From the NCBI RefSeq assembly GCF_002846395.1, contig NZ_PJMU01000002.1, forward strand, positions 806,001 to 870,000: 64,000 bases of DNA. The letters run 5' to 3'. Of this stretch, positions 54,273 to 63,731 are shown one piece after another. The position numbers and the translations under genes are program-made. The stretch's first letter is position 1; every line of letters starts with the position of its first letter. This DNA comes from Pontibacter ramchanderi. GTDB lineage: Bacteria; Bacteroidota; Bacteroidia; Cytophagales; Hymenobacteraceae. The notes below the pieces were generated by a model. That model ran no database searches. It had not been told where the DNA came from and saw only the letters and a program-made list of their open reading frames with translations.

Positions 54273-54866
54273 TTAGCCCACAATAGTACGGAAAGTCAGG
54301 TTGATGCGCGGCGCGATAGGGCGGTTTGTTTTGGGGAGTTGGTGATGCCAGTGCTGTTGGGTGGCGCCCTGCATCAGCAGCAGGCTGCCGTGCTGCAGGG
54401 TAAGCCTGACAGTGGGCAGGTCTTTGCGCTGGCGGTGCCGGAAAGCAAAGCCCCTCTCGGCGCCAAAACTGATGGAGGCTATACCTGGCGCCAGTGTTTT
54501 CTCGTCGTCGGCGTGCCAGCCCATGCTGTCCTGTCCGTGGCGGTAGTAATTGAGCAGCACACTGTTATACTTGTCGCCAGAGGCCGCCTCCACCCGCTCT
54601 TTCAGCTCCAGCAGTATGGGTAGCCACGGCTGGGGCGCATTGTACAGGCCGGAGTAGGTATAGCCTTTGTCGCCGTACCAGGCCGTGAGGCGCGGCAATG
54701 CCAACTGCTTGCCAAACATTTTGATCTCCTCCTGTTGCCAGGCCACCTCTTCGGTCAGCCGTTCAAGGTATAGGTTGCTTTCGGTTTTTGAGAAAAAGTG
54801 CGGGGCATAGTATACCTCCGCCTCGGGCATGTCGAGTTGCGAGAAGCCTTGCTTGTTATTTGCCAT
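54273..54866 (-). CDS. alkB: AlkB-like alpha-ketoglutarate-dependent dioxygenase
   Basis: A 197-residue Fe(II)/2-oxoglutarate oxygenase that demethylates alkylated bases. The iron triad is visible as HAD in MGWHADDE (His and Asp) and His in QQHWHHQLP, followed by the 2-oxoglutarate-binding RINLTFR (Arg). Its N-terminus resembles the ALKBH2/3 branch more than E. coli AlkB. Its start overlaps the upstream antiporter gene by 11 bp in another frame, so translation is probably coupled. Ends near the convergent spot before kmo. Confidence 0.88.
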   Translation of the reverse strand: MANNKQGFSQLDMPEAEVYYAPHFFSKTESNLYLERLTEEVAWQQEEIKMFGKQLALPRLTAWYGDKGYTYSGLYNAPQPWLPILLELKERVEAASGDKYNSVLLNYYRHGQDSMGWHADDEKTLAPGIASISFGAERGFAFRHRQRKDLPTVRLTLQHGSLLLMQGATQQHWHHQLPKTNRPIAPRINLTFRTIVG

Positions 54867-56568
54867 GATGCTGTTCTACGCCATTCTCCTGTTGGTGGCT
54901 GCTCAACTCCGTAGTCCTCTCTCCTTTTTTTAAATACTCGCTGAACAAGTCGGCCACATGCTGGGCAGAGTCTTTGTAGGGCTCCAGAATAAAGGGGGCG
55001 CCCGCCTCCTGCAGAGCCACTACCGCCCTGTCGCTGGTGGCCGTCACGGCGATGTGCCCCTGAAACTCCTGGTGCCACAGCAGCCGCATCAAGGCGATAT
55101 TCACATGAACTTCCGAAATGGTGCTGATCACATTGAGCACTTTCTTGATGGGCAACACCTCTGACAGATCCGGGTCTTCGGCATCGCAGTACACCGCCTT
55201 CAAACCCTGGTCCCGCCAGTCATTCACTATCACGGGGTTGATGTCGACTCCGATGTAAGACATGCCCTTGGCGTCCAGGGCGGCGGCGATGCGCTGCCCG
55301 TAGCGTCCGAGGCCAAAAATAAGCACGTCTATCTTTTCTTCATCTTCGTCCAGTTCCTTCGAGCGTGTGGGTTTTTTCTTTTCGAATACGCTCAGCATCG
55401 GCGAGAGCATGTCATAGAGCTGGTCTGAGAACATGATCATGTAAGTCGAGAGCGTGATGGTGATCAGGCCCACCAGTGTCACCAGACCCAGTGTTTCTGA
55501 GTCGATGTGCCCTACCCCCATCCCCATGTTGATCAGGATAAGGGAGAACTCGCTGATCTGCGCCACCGTGAGGCCCGCCTTAAAGGATGTCCGCTTATGA
55601 TAGCCCATCAGCCCCATGATAACCAGCACGATGATGGGGTTGCCCACAAGCACAAACACGGAGAAGATGATGGATGGCATAATCTGCCCACCCATCAGGC
55701 TAAGATTCAACTGTGAGCCAAGGCCCAGGAAGAAGAACAGCAGCAGAAAATCACGGATGCTCGTCAGGCGTCCGCTGATCACCTCGCGGTATTGGGTGGA
55801 GGCCAGCGATATACCTGCCATAAAAGCGCCTACCTCTTTGCTGAAGCCCAGAAAATCGCCTAGGGCAGCCAGCAGAATGGCCCAGCCAATGGCAAAGAGC
55901 ACCAACAGCTCCTGCGAGTCGGCCAGTTGCCGGGTGAGCCTGGGTATAACATACTTTGTGAGCACCACTACCACCGCCAGCATGCCCAGCCCTTTGCCGA
56001 ACACATACAGTAGGTCCATCCCTACTGACCGCTCCGAATCCGCGCCCAGCGCAGAGAGCACGATCATCACCACTACCACCACAATGTCCTGCACGATCAG
56101 GAAGCCAAGCGCGATCTGCCCGTGCAGCATGTCGATCTCTTTTTTATCGGAGAGCAGCTTTACGATGATGATGGTACTGGAGAAAGTAAGCGCCACGGCC
56201 ACGTACAACGATTCAAGCCAGTCAAAGCCCAGGGCCATGGCTATACCGAAGCCCAGCACCGAGGTGAACACCACCTGCCCAAGCCCCGTCATCAGCGCCA
56301 CTTTGCCCGTCGATCTGATCAGCTTGACATCCAGCTTGAGCCCCACCACAAACAGCAGAATCGCGATGCCCATCTCGGCAAGCAGGTCCACTTCGTGCTC
56401 AGAGTTCAGGATATTGAGCACCGACGGCCCCACGATAATGCCCACAGCGATGAAAGACACGATGAGTGGCTGCCGCAGCACACGGCCAATAGCCCCGACT
56501 ACGGTAGCCAGGAAAATGATAAGAGCGAATTCGTAAAACTGCTCGTTGATCAGCTCGCCAAGGTTCAT
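54856..56568 (-). CDS. CPA2-type cation:proton antiporter with RCK_N domain (KefB-like)
   Basis: A 570-residue inner-membrane exchanger. About 12 transmembrane helices (residues 10-390) include the family segments LLFVVGLKLDVK, FSSTIIIVKLLSDKKE and the IVQDIVVVVV Asp motif. The cytosolic C-terminus (about 405-540) is an RCK_N-type Rossmann domain beginning IDVLIFGLGRYGQRIAAAL. It probably moves K+ or Na+ against H+ under nucleotide or redox control. It precedes alkB with an 11-bp overlap. Another antiporter and two MscS channels follow on the same strand. Confidence 0.88.
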   Translation of the reverse strand: MNLGELINEQFYEFALIIFLATVVGAIGRVLRQPLIVSFIAVGIIVGPSVLNILNSEHEVDLLAEMGIAILLFVVGLKLDVKLIRSTGKVALMTGLGQVVFTSVLGFGIAMALGFDWLESLYVAVALTFSSTIIIVKLLSDKKEIDMLHGQIALGFLIVQDIVVVVVMIVLSALGADSERSVGMDLLYVFGKGLGMLAVVVVLTKYVIPRLTRQLADSQELLVLFAIGWAILLAALGDFLGFSKEVGAFMAGISLASTQYREVISGRLTSIRDFLLLFFFLGLGSQLNLSLMGGQIMPSIIFSVFVLVGNPIIVLVIMGLMGYHKRTSFKAGLTVAQISEFSLILINMGMGVGHIDSETLGLVTLVGLITITLSTYMIMFSDQLYDMLSPMLSVFEKKKPTRSKELDEDEEKIDVLIFGLGRYGQRIAAALDAKGMSYIGVDINPVIVNDWRDQGLKAVYCDAEDPDLSEVLPIKKVLNVISTISEVHVNIALMRLLWHQEFQGHIAVTATSDRAVVALQEAGAPFILEPYKDSAQHVADLFSEYLKKGERTTELSSHQQENGVEQHHGK

Positions 56569-56775
56569 ACAGGTGCGTTAAATTGAAGGAATGACTTGTT
56601 TACCTCCTAAAGATAGTACATTGGTTTACATTTCAGGGTTGTAGGCGAACGGGAATTTGCCTGCTCCGCAGACTCTCTTTAACCAGGTATGCAGCAACAA
56701 CATACCAGCGTGGCAATTGTTAAGCTCCCAAAAAATACAGGCTTTGTTGAGAGGCTTCGGTTGCCATTCTGGATG

Positions 56776-56783
56776 TATCTTTG
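56776..56783 (+). promoter_or_regulatory. Candidate -7 box for the AGCS gene
   Basis: TATCTTTG matches TAnnTTTG. It predicts transcription starting near 56790, downstream of both in-frame ATGs (56689, 56773), which supports the TTG start at 56812. No clear -33. Confidence 0.45.
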
Positions 56784-56811
56784 TAGCTTTCTACTTAAGC
56801 ACACACTTATA

Positions 56812-58200
56812 TTGAAAACATTAGAAGAATTATTTGTAGCGTTTAGTGACGCTGCCTGGGGTATGCCGCTGTTGGTACTGCTGATGGGCGGCGGCTGTTA
56901 TTTCATGTTTTACTCGGGCTTTTTGCCTTTCCGCTACCTGCGCCATACCATCAACGTGCTGCGCGGCAGATACGACGACCCCAACGACCCTGGCGATATC
57001 AACCACTACGAGGCCCTGTCAGCTACTCTGGCGGCTACCGTGGGCATGGGCAACATCAGTGGGGTGGCGGTGGCCATCGCCATCGGCGGGCCGGGTGTGC
57101 TGTTCTGGATGTGGGTGAGCGCCTTTGTGGGGATGGCGACCAAGTTCTTTACCTGTACGCTTTCGGTGATGTACCGCGGCCACGACAGTGTAGGTCACCT
57201 CGAGGGCGGCCCCATGTACGTGATAGAAACCGGGCTCGGCAAAAAATGGAAACCGCTGGCTGTGCTGTTTTCGGTGGCCGGCTTGTTTGGCACACTGCCT
57301 ATTTTCCAGGCCAACCAGCTCACGCAGGTGGTGCGCGAAGTACTCCTGGAGCCCAACGGCTTCACAACCACCGATCTGTTCTACACCAACCTCACCATCG
57401 GGCTCGGGCTCGTGTTCATCACTTCTCTGGTGATTTTTGGAGGTATACAGCGCATAGGCCACGTGGCAGGCAAAATGGTGCCGAGCATGGTCATCCTTTA
57501 TATGTTTTCTGTGCTCTACATCATGTTCGCCAATTACACCGCTATACCTGATGCCTTCGCACTTATCTTCAGAGATGCCTTCACAGCGGAAACCATGCTG
57601 GGCGGCGCGGTGGGCGCCATTATTATAGCGGGTGCGCGCAGGGCGGCTTTCTCGAACGAGGCAGGTATAGGAACGGCCTCCATGATGCATGGCGCCGCCA
57701 AAACCGATGAGCCCATCCGCGAGGGTCTGGTTGCCATGCTCGGCCCCTTCATTGATACCATTGTGGTGTGTACCCTTACCGGACTGGCCATTATCATAAC
57801 AGGCACCTGGCAAACCTCTGGAGCCAGCGGCGTAACCATGACGGCCACTGCCTTCAACAACGCCATGCCGGGCTTCGGCAGCTATGTGCTGGTGCTGTGC
57901 GTGCTGATCTTTGCCTTTACCTCACTGTTCTCTTACTCATACTATGGCACCAAGTGCTTCAGCTACCTTTTCGGCGCGAAGTACAAGCACTACTACAACT
58001 ATTTTTATGTTGTTACCATTGTGTTCGGTGCCACAGCCACAATCACGGCCGTTATCGCGCTCATCGACGGGATGTACGCCATCATGGCAATCCCGACCAT
58101 GGTCTCGGCCCTGTTGCTGTCGCCGAAGGTAATGGCCGCAGCCCGCGACTACTTCAGGCGCATGAAGGAGTTTAGAGAGGTGGAAAGGCAGAAAGTTTAG
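56812..58200 (+). CDS. Alanine/glycine:cation symporter (AGCS family)
   Basis: A 462-residue sodium:alanine/glycine symporter with about 11 transmembrane helices. The family hallmark GMGNISGVAVAIAIGGPG lies in the first third; other segments NEAGIGTASMMHGAA and FTSLFSYSYYGTKC follow. I choose TTG at 56812 (KTLEELFVAFSDAAWGMPLL), as it gives the usual N-terminus and lies after a -7 box; ATGs at 56689 and 56773 give non-homologous extensions. The stop lies in a simple-word tract beginning in the last codons. Confidence 0.85.
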   Translation: MKTLEELFVAFSDAAWGMPLLVLLMGGGCYFMFYSGFLPFRYLRHTINVLRGRYDDPNDPGDINHYEALSATLAATVGMGNISGVAVAIAIGGPGVLFWMWVSAFVGMATKFFTCTLSVMYRGHDSVGHLEGGPMYVIETGLGKKWKPLAVLFSVAGLFGTLPIFQANQLTQVVREVLLEPNGFTTTDLFYTNLTIGLGLVFITSLVIFGGIQRIGHVAGKMVPSMVILYMFSVLYIMFANYTAIPDAFALIFRDAFTAETMLGGAVGAIIIAGARRAAFSNEAGIGTASMMHGAAKTDEPIREGLVAMLGPFIDTIVVCTLTGLAIIITGTWQTSGASGVTMTATAFNNAMPGFGSYVLVLCVLIFAFTSLFSYSYYGTKCFSYLFGAKYKHYYNYFYVVTIVFGATATITAVIALIDGMYAIMAIPTMVSALLLSPKVMAAARDYFRRMKEFREVERQKV

Positions 58201-58260
58201 AAGTTAGAAAGTTTAGGCGTTTGAGAGTTGGGGAGTTTGGAAAAGGTTAGAGGTTAGGTG
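58190..58260. repeat. Simple-word purine-rich tract after the AGCS stop
   Basis: Degenerate AAGTTTAG/AGAAGTTAG/GAGAGTT words begin within the last AGCS codons and run about 60 bp past the stop. They resemble the tract at 42551-42645. Confidence 0.55.
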
Positions 58261-58372
58261 CACACTGTATAGATTGTACACGAGACTTCGCTGCATTATT
58301 CAAGAAAAAAATAGTTTATTCTGAATATTTGTAAATTGCTGTCTCATTTGACTATCCACTCTTGTCAGCCTT

Positions 58373-58804
58373 ATGCAGCACATCGAAACAGAGATCCTGA
58401 TTAATGCGAGCCCGGAAAAGGTATGGGCCATCCTCACTGATTTTGAGCGGCACCCAAAATGGAACCCGTTCATCAAGTCCATTGAGGGCGAGAAAACCGT
58501 AGGGAAGCAGCTGAAAGTTTTTATTCAGCCTCCAAATGGGGGCGGCATGACGTTCAGGCCAGAGGTGCTGGTATTTGATGCGAGCAGAGAATTCCGTTGG
58601 AAAGGCAAGCTTTTATTCAAAGGTATATTCGATGGCGAGCACTACTTCCGGCTGGCAGATGCAGGCAATGGGGCAACCCGGTTTAGCCACGGCGAGCAAT
58701 TCAGCGGCTTTTTGGTAGCGCTGATGGGGGGCACGCTCGAAAAAACGAAAGTGGGGTTTGAGCTTATGAATGAGGCCCTGAAACGGGAGTGTGAACAGGT
58801 ATAG
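58373..58804 (+). CDS. SRPBCC/polyketide cyclase-like protein
   Basis: A 143-residue cytoplasmic protein of the START/Bet v1 fold. The opening IETEILINASPEKVWAILTDFERHPKWNPFIKSIEG is the classic SRPBCC start, and the long C-terminal helix (LEKTKVGFELMNEALKREC) is also typical. The family binds hydrophobic ligands; the ligand is unknown. It ends at a shared bidirectional terminator. Confidence 0.85.
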   Translation: MQHIETEILINASPEKVWAILTDFERHPKWNPFIKSIEGEKTVGKQLKVFIQPPNGGGMTFRPEVLVFDASREFRWKGKLLFKGIFDGEHYFRLADAGNGATRFSHGEQFSGFLVALMGGTLEKTKVGFELMNEALKRECEQV

Positions 58805-58824
58805 CCACATGGCTGCGGTACATA

Positions 58825-58865
58825 AAACAACGAAGGCTTGGGGTGACCCCAGGCCTTCGTTGTTT
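58825..58865. terminator. Bidirectional terminator with 19-bp stem
   Basis: A 19-bp stem with one G-T pair (58825-58843 with 58847-58865) and a three-base loop, ending the convergent SRPBCC and MscS genes. Its right arm covers the MscS stop codon (58864-58866). Confidence 0.8.
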
Positions 58866-59805
58866 ACTCCATTCCTCTTCTGCCACTCTCCAGGTGGTGC
58901 ATCTCGCTTTCCTGGCTTTCGGCAGCGCTGTAGAAACGGGTAGTTGGGTAGGCAAAGCGAATGTCTGGCGAGGCAAGGAACTCCGTCAGCGCATCTTCCC
59001 AGATCTTGTTCTCGCTTTCGCGGCGGCCATTGAGGTTGCAGAGGTAACGCACGGTCAGTTGCACCCCATTTTCCCTTACCTTGGTAAACACCTTCGGCTC
59101 GAAGCTCCTGTAGAAGATCAGGTGCTGCTGCGCCTCGATGCGTACACGCTGCTCCTGCTCCTCGTTCAGCCGCTCCGAATGGCGCAGGGCAATCTCCTGC
59201 AGTATAGCCTTGGCCTTTTGCCAGTTGCTCTCGAAAGTGATGCGCACCTGCACCTCGTGCCATAGAAACGGGAAACCGTAGTTGTAATTGATTTGCCCCT
59301 GCGTGAACACCTGGCTGTTGGGGATGTGCACCACCCGGCCCGTCGCCTGCTCGGAGTCTACCCACTCGCCCAGCTCGTTGATAGTGAATTGGAAGAAACC
59401 AATGTCGATGACGTCGCCGGTATAGAGGCCTATCTTGATGCGGTCGCCCACCTTGAATGGGCGCTTCCAGATCAGGAACACCCAGCCCATCATGTTGAGG
59501 ATGGGATCGCGGAGCACCACCACCAAACCCACCGAGAAGATACCCAGAAACGTGGTGATGGTCTTAAAACCGTCGAACCAGATGTTGGCCAGAAAGATGA
59601 TGCCCAACCCGGTCACCACATAGTTGGTCGTTTTCTTCCACTGGTACAGCTTCCGGGTATCTGTTTGCTGGCGCGATGCCAGTCGCAGCAGCACCCGGCT
59701 GACGATCCAGAGCCCCAGCAACGCCACTACCGACATCACAATGTTTTCCTGTATTTCAGCCGACAGATGGAAATTCTCCTCTATCCAGTGCTCAATCTTT
59801 CGCAT
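58864..59805 (-). CDS. MscS-type mechanosensitive channel
   Basis: A 313-residue inner-membrane channel. Three transmembrane helices (about residues 20-42, 60-78, 82-108) are followed by the MscS beta domain (VGDRIKIGLYTGDVIDIGFFQFTI) and a cytoplasmic alpha-beta domain with VHIPNSQVF. The pore-helix region (FSVGLVVVLRDPILNMMGW) is a divergent version of TM3. It opens under membrane tension on osmotic downshift. It is 43 bp downstream of the second antiporter gene, suggesting co-transcription. Confidence 0.88.
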   Translation of the reverse strand: MRKIEHWIEENFHLSAEIQENIVMSVVALLGLWIVSRVLLRLASRQQTDTRKLYQWKKTTNYVVTGLGIIFLANIWFDGFKTITTFLGIFSVGLVVVLRDPILNMMGWVFLIWKRPFKVGDRIKIGLYTGDVIDIGFFQFTINELGEWVDSEQATGRVVHIPNSQVFTQGQINYNYGFPFLWHEVQVRITFESNWQKAKAILQEIALRHSERLNEEQEQRVRIEAQQHLIFYRSFEPKVFTKVRENGVQLTVRYLCNLNGRRESENKIWEDALTEFLASPDIRFAYPTTRFYSAAESQESEMHHLESGRRGME

Positions 59806-59847
59806 GCAGCTATGTTTTAATCAACAGTAAACGATGGCTCACACAAT

Positions 59848-62106
59848 TTACCGCATCTTCTCCACTTTATCCAGTTTTTGGCGGGCGGCCTCCAATTGTT
59901 TTATACGCCACGGGCTACCCACTATCCAGAGAATGTCGCCTTCTTCCAGCACCAGCTCCGAGTCCGGGTTGAGTATACGCTTCCCATGCTTCTCTATACC
60001 TACAATCAGGCCTTTGGTTTTTTCGCGCACACCCGACTGCCGCACGGTTTTGCCAAGCAACAGCGAGTCTGCCGACAGCACCATCATTTCCAGACCTACC
60101 TCTTCTTTTGCTCTGCCATCCTGCACAGGCACCACCTCTTCGTTTATAAAGTCCCGGAAAGCCGCCACCTGCTCATCCGTGCCGAACACGTAGATCTTAT
60201 CGCCCGGGAACACCCGCTCGTTGCGCGTAGGCGCCATGATCGTGCGGTTCTCCCGCTCTATAACGGCCACGTTCACGCCATATTTCTCGCGTATCTGCAG
60301 CTCCACCATGCTCTTGCCTACCACCGCAGCGTTTGGCGTCACCTCAAAGCTGGTCAGGTGAGCGTCCCAGGGCACCAGGGTGTGGGTGATGTTGCTGGCG
60401 GCCTCTATCTCGCGGGCATTCAGGTTCGACATAAACCGGTTCTCGATCCGGATGTAGAAATTCTGGATGCGCTTCGAGAGAATGACCAGCAAGGCAATAA
60501 TGAGCAAGCTGACGACAAGGGCCACCTGCACCGAAAACACCTGGTTGAGCATGAAGCCGATGAACAGAATGGCTATACCTACCCGCGTGAACTCGAGCAC
60601 AATGATCAGGCTACGGTAGTTGCGATTGGCCCAGATACGGCCCTGCGCCTCTTTCTGCGGATGGTATACGGCCATCGCCCATAAAAAGGGCATCATAAAG
60701 ATGAGCGTGATCGTAACCGTGGCGATGTCTCCCCAGATGCCTGGCAAAATTTCCCCGCTTATAAACGGGTACAGGTAGTTCTCTGCCAGCAGCACAATGG
60801 CGATAAGCAGCACCGACGACACCGCCATGTTAAGCAAATAGGAGCGCAGCAGGATCTTCCAGTCGCTGGCCGTGCCGATGGTCTGGGCACCGGAACTATA
60901 CTCGTTCAGCCTCTTTTTCCATTTCCTCGGCAGCATGCGCTCCACCGACTGGTAAAGCGGTTCCGACATTTTGATCATATAGGGCGTCGTAAAGGTGGTG
61001 ATGGCCGATACCGCCACTGCTACCGGGTATAGAAAGTCGCTGGTTACCTTGAGCGTGAGGCCGAGCGTGGCGATGATGAAGGAGAACTCCCCGATCTGCG
61101 ACACGCTCATACCTGACTGAATGGACGTTTTGAGCCCCTGCCCCGCCATCAGGCCACCGGCAGAGATGCTGACCAGCTTGCCCACCAGGGTCACGGCCGT
61201 AATCACGGCGATGGGCCCGGCGTATTCCACAATCATAGCCGGATTGATCAGGATACCCACCGACACGAAGAAGATGGCGCCAAACAGATCCTTGACAGAC
61301 ATCACCAAATGCTCAATCTTCTCGGCCTTGGTTGTTTCAGCCAGAATGGAGCCCATGATAAAAGCCCCCAGCGCCGGCGAGAAACCCACCTTTGCGGCCA
61401 GGATCACCATCAGAAAACAAAGCGCAATCGAGACGATAAGGAGCGTTTCATCGTTCATCAGCTTGCTTGCCTGCCGGAGGAGCGTAGGTATAAGAAAGAT
61501 GCCTGCCAGAAACCATACCGCCAGAAAAAAGGCCAGCTTAAGAACAGCCTGCAGCATTTCGGTGCCGGCAAATTGCTGGCTCACCGCCAGCGTCGAGAGC
61601 AGCACCATCAGCAGGATCGCCACCAAGTCTTCAACAATAAGCACCCCGAACACCAGCCCGGCAAAGCGCTTCGACTTCACCCCCAACTCGTCGAAGGCCC
61701 GGATGATGATGGTGGTGGACGAAATGGAAAGTATACCGCCCAGGAACACGCTGTCCATGGTACTCCAGCCAAGCAGCTTGCCCGTGAGGTAGCCCAGCAG
61801 CAGCATCACCACCACCTCTACCCCGGCCATAATGGAGGAGGCCCCTCCTACTTTCACGAGTTTTTTAAAACTGAACTCAAGTCCCAAGCTGAACAAAAGA
61901 AAAATAACGCCGATCTCCGCCCATACATTGATGTTTTCAATCTCGACGATGGTGGGAAACAGCTTGACGTGCGGCCCAACCAGCAGGCCCGCAATGATGT
62001 AGCCTAGCACCAGGGGCTGCTTCAGCTTCTTGAATATGAGCGTCATGATGCCGGCTGCACCAAGTATGAGCCCGAGGTCCAGGACCAGGTTGGGGAGGTG
62101 TGTCAT
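59848..62106 (-). CDS. CPA2-type cation:proton antiporter with two RCK_C domains
   Basis: A 752-residue inner-membrane exchanger. The start at 62106 (MTHLPNLVLDLG) is preferred; a longer reading from 62187 adds 27 residues. About 13 transmembrane helices (10-400) contain the GLEFSFKKLVKVG, SISSTTIIIRAFDELG and LIVEDLVAILLMV segments. After a second membrane block (about 425-560, unusual for KefB), the cytosolic end has two RCK_C repeats (EVTPNAAVVGKSMVELQIREKYGVNVAVIER, and SADSLLLGKTVRQSGVREKTKGLIVGIEK) and no RCK_N. Substrate ion unknown; the pattern resembles K+ efflux systems. It sits between two MscS channels. Confidence 0.86.
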   Translation of the reverse strand: MTHLPNLVLDLGLILGAAGIMTLIFKKLKQPLVLGYIIAGLLVGPHVKLFPTIVEIENINVWAEIGVIFLLFSLGLEFSFKKLVKVGGASSIMAGVEVVVMLLLGYLTGKLLGWSTMDSVFLGGILSISSTTIIIRAFDELGVKSKRFAGLVFGVLIVEDLVAILLMVLLSTLAVSQQFAGTEMLQAVLKLAFFLAVWFLAGIFLIPTLLRQASKLMNDETLLIVSIALCFLMVILAAKVGFSPALGAFIMGSILAETTKAEKIEHLVMSVKDLFGAIFFVSVGILINPAMIVEYAGPIAVITAVTLVGKLVSISAGGLMAGQGLKTSIQSGMSVSQIGEFSFIIATLGLTLKVTSDFLYPVAVAVSAITTFTTPYMIKMSEPLYQSVERMLPRKWKKRLNEYSSGAQTIGTASDWKILLRSYLLNMAVSSVLLIAIVLLAENYLYPFISGEILPGIWGDIATVTITLIFMMPFLWAMAVYHPQKEAQGRIWANRNYRSLIIVLEFTRVGIAILFIGFMLNQVFSVQVALVVSLLIIALLVILSKRIQNFYIRIENRFMSNLNAREIEAASNITHTLVPWDAHLTSFEVTPNAAVVGKSMVELQIREKYGVNVAVIERENRTIMAPTRNERVFPGDKIYVFGTDEQVAAFRDFINEEVVPVQDGRAKEEVGLEMMVLSADSLLLGKTVRQSGVREKTKGLIVGIEKHGKRILNPDSELVLEEGDILWIVGSPWRIKQLEAARQKLDKVEKMR

Positions 62107-62271
62107 AGAGTCGTGTAGTACTTTAACGATTGACCTGATAGCAAGGCGGCAGGCAGCCAACCTTACAATATACAGGATTAACTGCACACAGGTAGGCCCA
62201 CGTGCTTAAAAAAATAGTAGACAAGTGTTTAATAACTATCCCTTTACCGCTCCCGCGGCGAAGCAATAAGT

Positions 62272-63597
62272 TTAGTTTTGCATGGCCTCCGGCAAGGGGG
62301 AGCGCATGCCGGCTGTAGCAGCCGGGCTGAAATGGAGGCTTCGCACATCGTCGGCCGCCGGCATCTCGAACACCTCCAGGTCGAAGTATCTGACAGCCGC
62401 CAGCAAATGGTCGAATATATCGGCCATGATGCTCTCGTACTCCACCCACACAATGCTGTTGGCAAACAGGTATAGCTCGATCGGCATGCCAGTGGTGGTA
62501 GGCTCGAGTTGGCGCACCATCATGATCATGTCTTTGTGCGTACCCGGGTGCTGCTTTATATAGGCGTCGATGTACTTCCGGAACACACCTACGTTGGTGA
62601 GGCTACGGCCGTTGATCAGCAGGCTCTTGTCAATCCCGTTCTCCTGGTTATAGCGGTTTATTTCGCTTTGCCGCTCTTCAAGATAGCTCTTCAATAGCTG
62701 GATCTTACTCAGCTTGGCCACTTCGGCGGCTGCAAGATACCGGATGCTCGATATTTTGATGTACACGGAGCGCTTGATGCGCCGCCCGCCCGAGGCCTGC
62801 ATGCCACGCCAGTTCTTAAAGGAATCTGAGATCAGGTAATAGGTCGGGATGGTGGTAATGGTCTTGTCGAAGTTCTGCACTTTCACCGTTGTCAGGTTTA
62901 TCTCCGTCACCGCCCCGTCTGCGCCATACTTGTCCATGGTTACCCAGTCGCCGATACGCACCATGTCGTTGGACGAAACCTGTATGCTGGCCACAAACCC
63001 CATGATGGTGTCCTTGAAAACCAGCATCAGGATGGCCGAGGCCGCACCCATTGCCGTGATGAAGGTCCAGGCGTCTTTGCCGGTGAGGGTGGAGAAAATA
63101 AGCAACCCCACTATGAAGTACAGGAAGATGGTGATCACCTGCAAAAAGCTTTCGACAGGTTTCTCTTTGAAGGTTTCGGTGGTTTTCAGGAAATCCTTGC
63201 AGGTACGCAGCACGGCCCTCGCCACCCACATCCACAGCAGGATTAGGTAGATGTCGGTGAGTTTGAGCAGCGGCGAGATCCAGGTCGGGAAATCGGCAAA
63301 CACGATCGGGATGGCCTCCACCACCAGCAAAAGCGGCGCGATGCGGGCCAGGTATACGATCACTTTGTTGCGCACCAGAAACTCGACCACCTTGGTGCTG
63401 GACTTGGCGGCAAACTTATGCAGCGAGCCCACCAGTATCTTTCGGGAAAGAAAGTCGGCCAGGTATACCAGAAGGGCCGTCACCGCCATCAGGACCAGTA
63501 TGTTGATGTAAATGGCTGTCTGCTCAGGTATACCCAGGCGTAGCAATTGTTCAGATGTCCAGCTACTGATCTGATCATTCGAATAAGTAGTGTTCAT
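62272..63597 (-). CDS. YbdG-like mechanosensitive channel, MscS family
   Basis: A 441-residue inner-membrane protein. I start at 63597 (MNTTYSNDQ); a longer reading from 63672 adds 25 residues. Five predicted helices (about 28-190) precede the MscS beta domain (MVRIGDWVTMDKYGADGAVTEINLTTVKVQNFDKTITTIPTYYLI). The C-terminal part (SKIQLLKSYLEERQSEINRYNQENG, then TNVGVFRKYIDAYIKQHPG) follows the E. coli YbdG pattern. It guards against osmotic downshift. It is 165 bp upstream of the second antiporter gene on the same strand. Confidence 0.86.
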   Translation of the reverse strand: MNTTYSNDQISSWTSEQLLRLGIPEQTAIYINILVLMAVTALLVYLADFLSRKILVGSLHKFAAKSSTKVVEFLVRNKVIVYLARIAPLLLVVEAIPIVFADFPTWISPLLKLTDIYLILLWMWVARAVLRTCKDFLKTTETFKEKPVESFLQVITIFLYFIVGLLIFSTLTGKDAWTFITAMGAASAILMLVFKDTIMGFVASIQVSSNDMVRIGDWVTMDKYGADGAVTEINLTTVKVQNFDKTITTIPTYYLISDSFKNWRGMQASGGRRIKRSVYIKISSIRYLAAAEVAKLSKIQLLKSYLEERQSEINRYNQENGIDKSLLINGRSLTNVGVFRKYIDAYIKQHPGTHKDMIMMVRQLEPTTTGMPIELYLFANSIVWVEYESIMADIFDHLLAAVRYFDLEVFEMPAADDVRSLHFSPAATAGMRSPLPEAMQN

Positions 63598-63731
63598 GGG
63601 AAAGAAATAAAGGTTGAAATACTGGGAAGAAAATGATTTGCCTCGATCTGCCTGCGCAAGGCGAACGAACAAACCACAGGCCTGCAGTATGTTGCACAGG
63701 CCATTGCCGAGAAAAACTTATTAGAGTGCTG

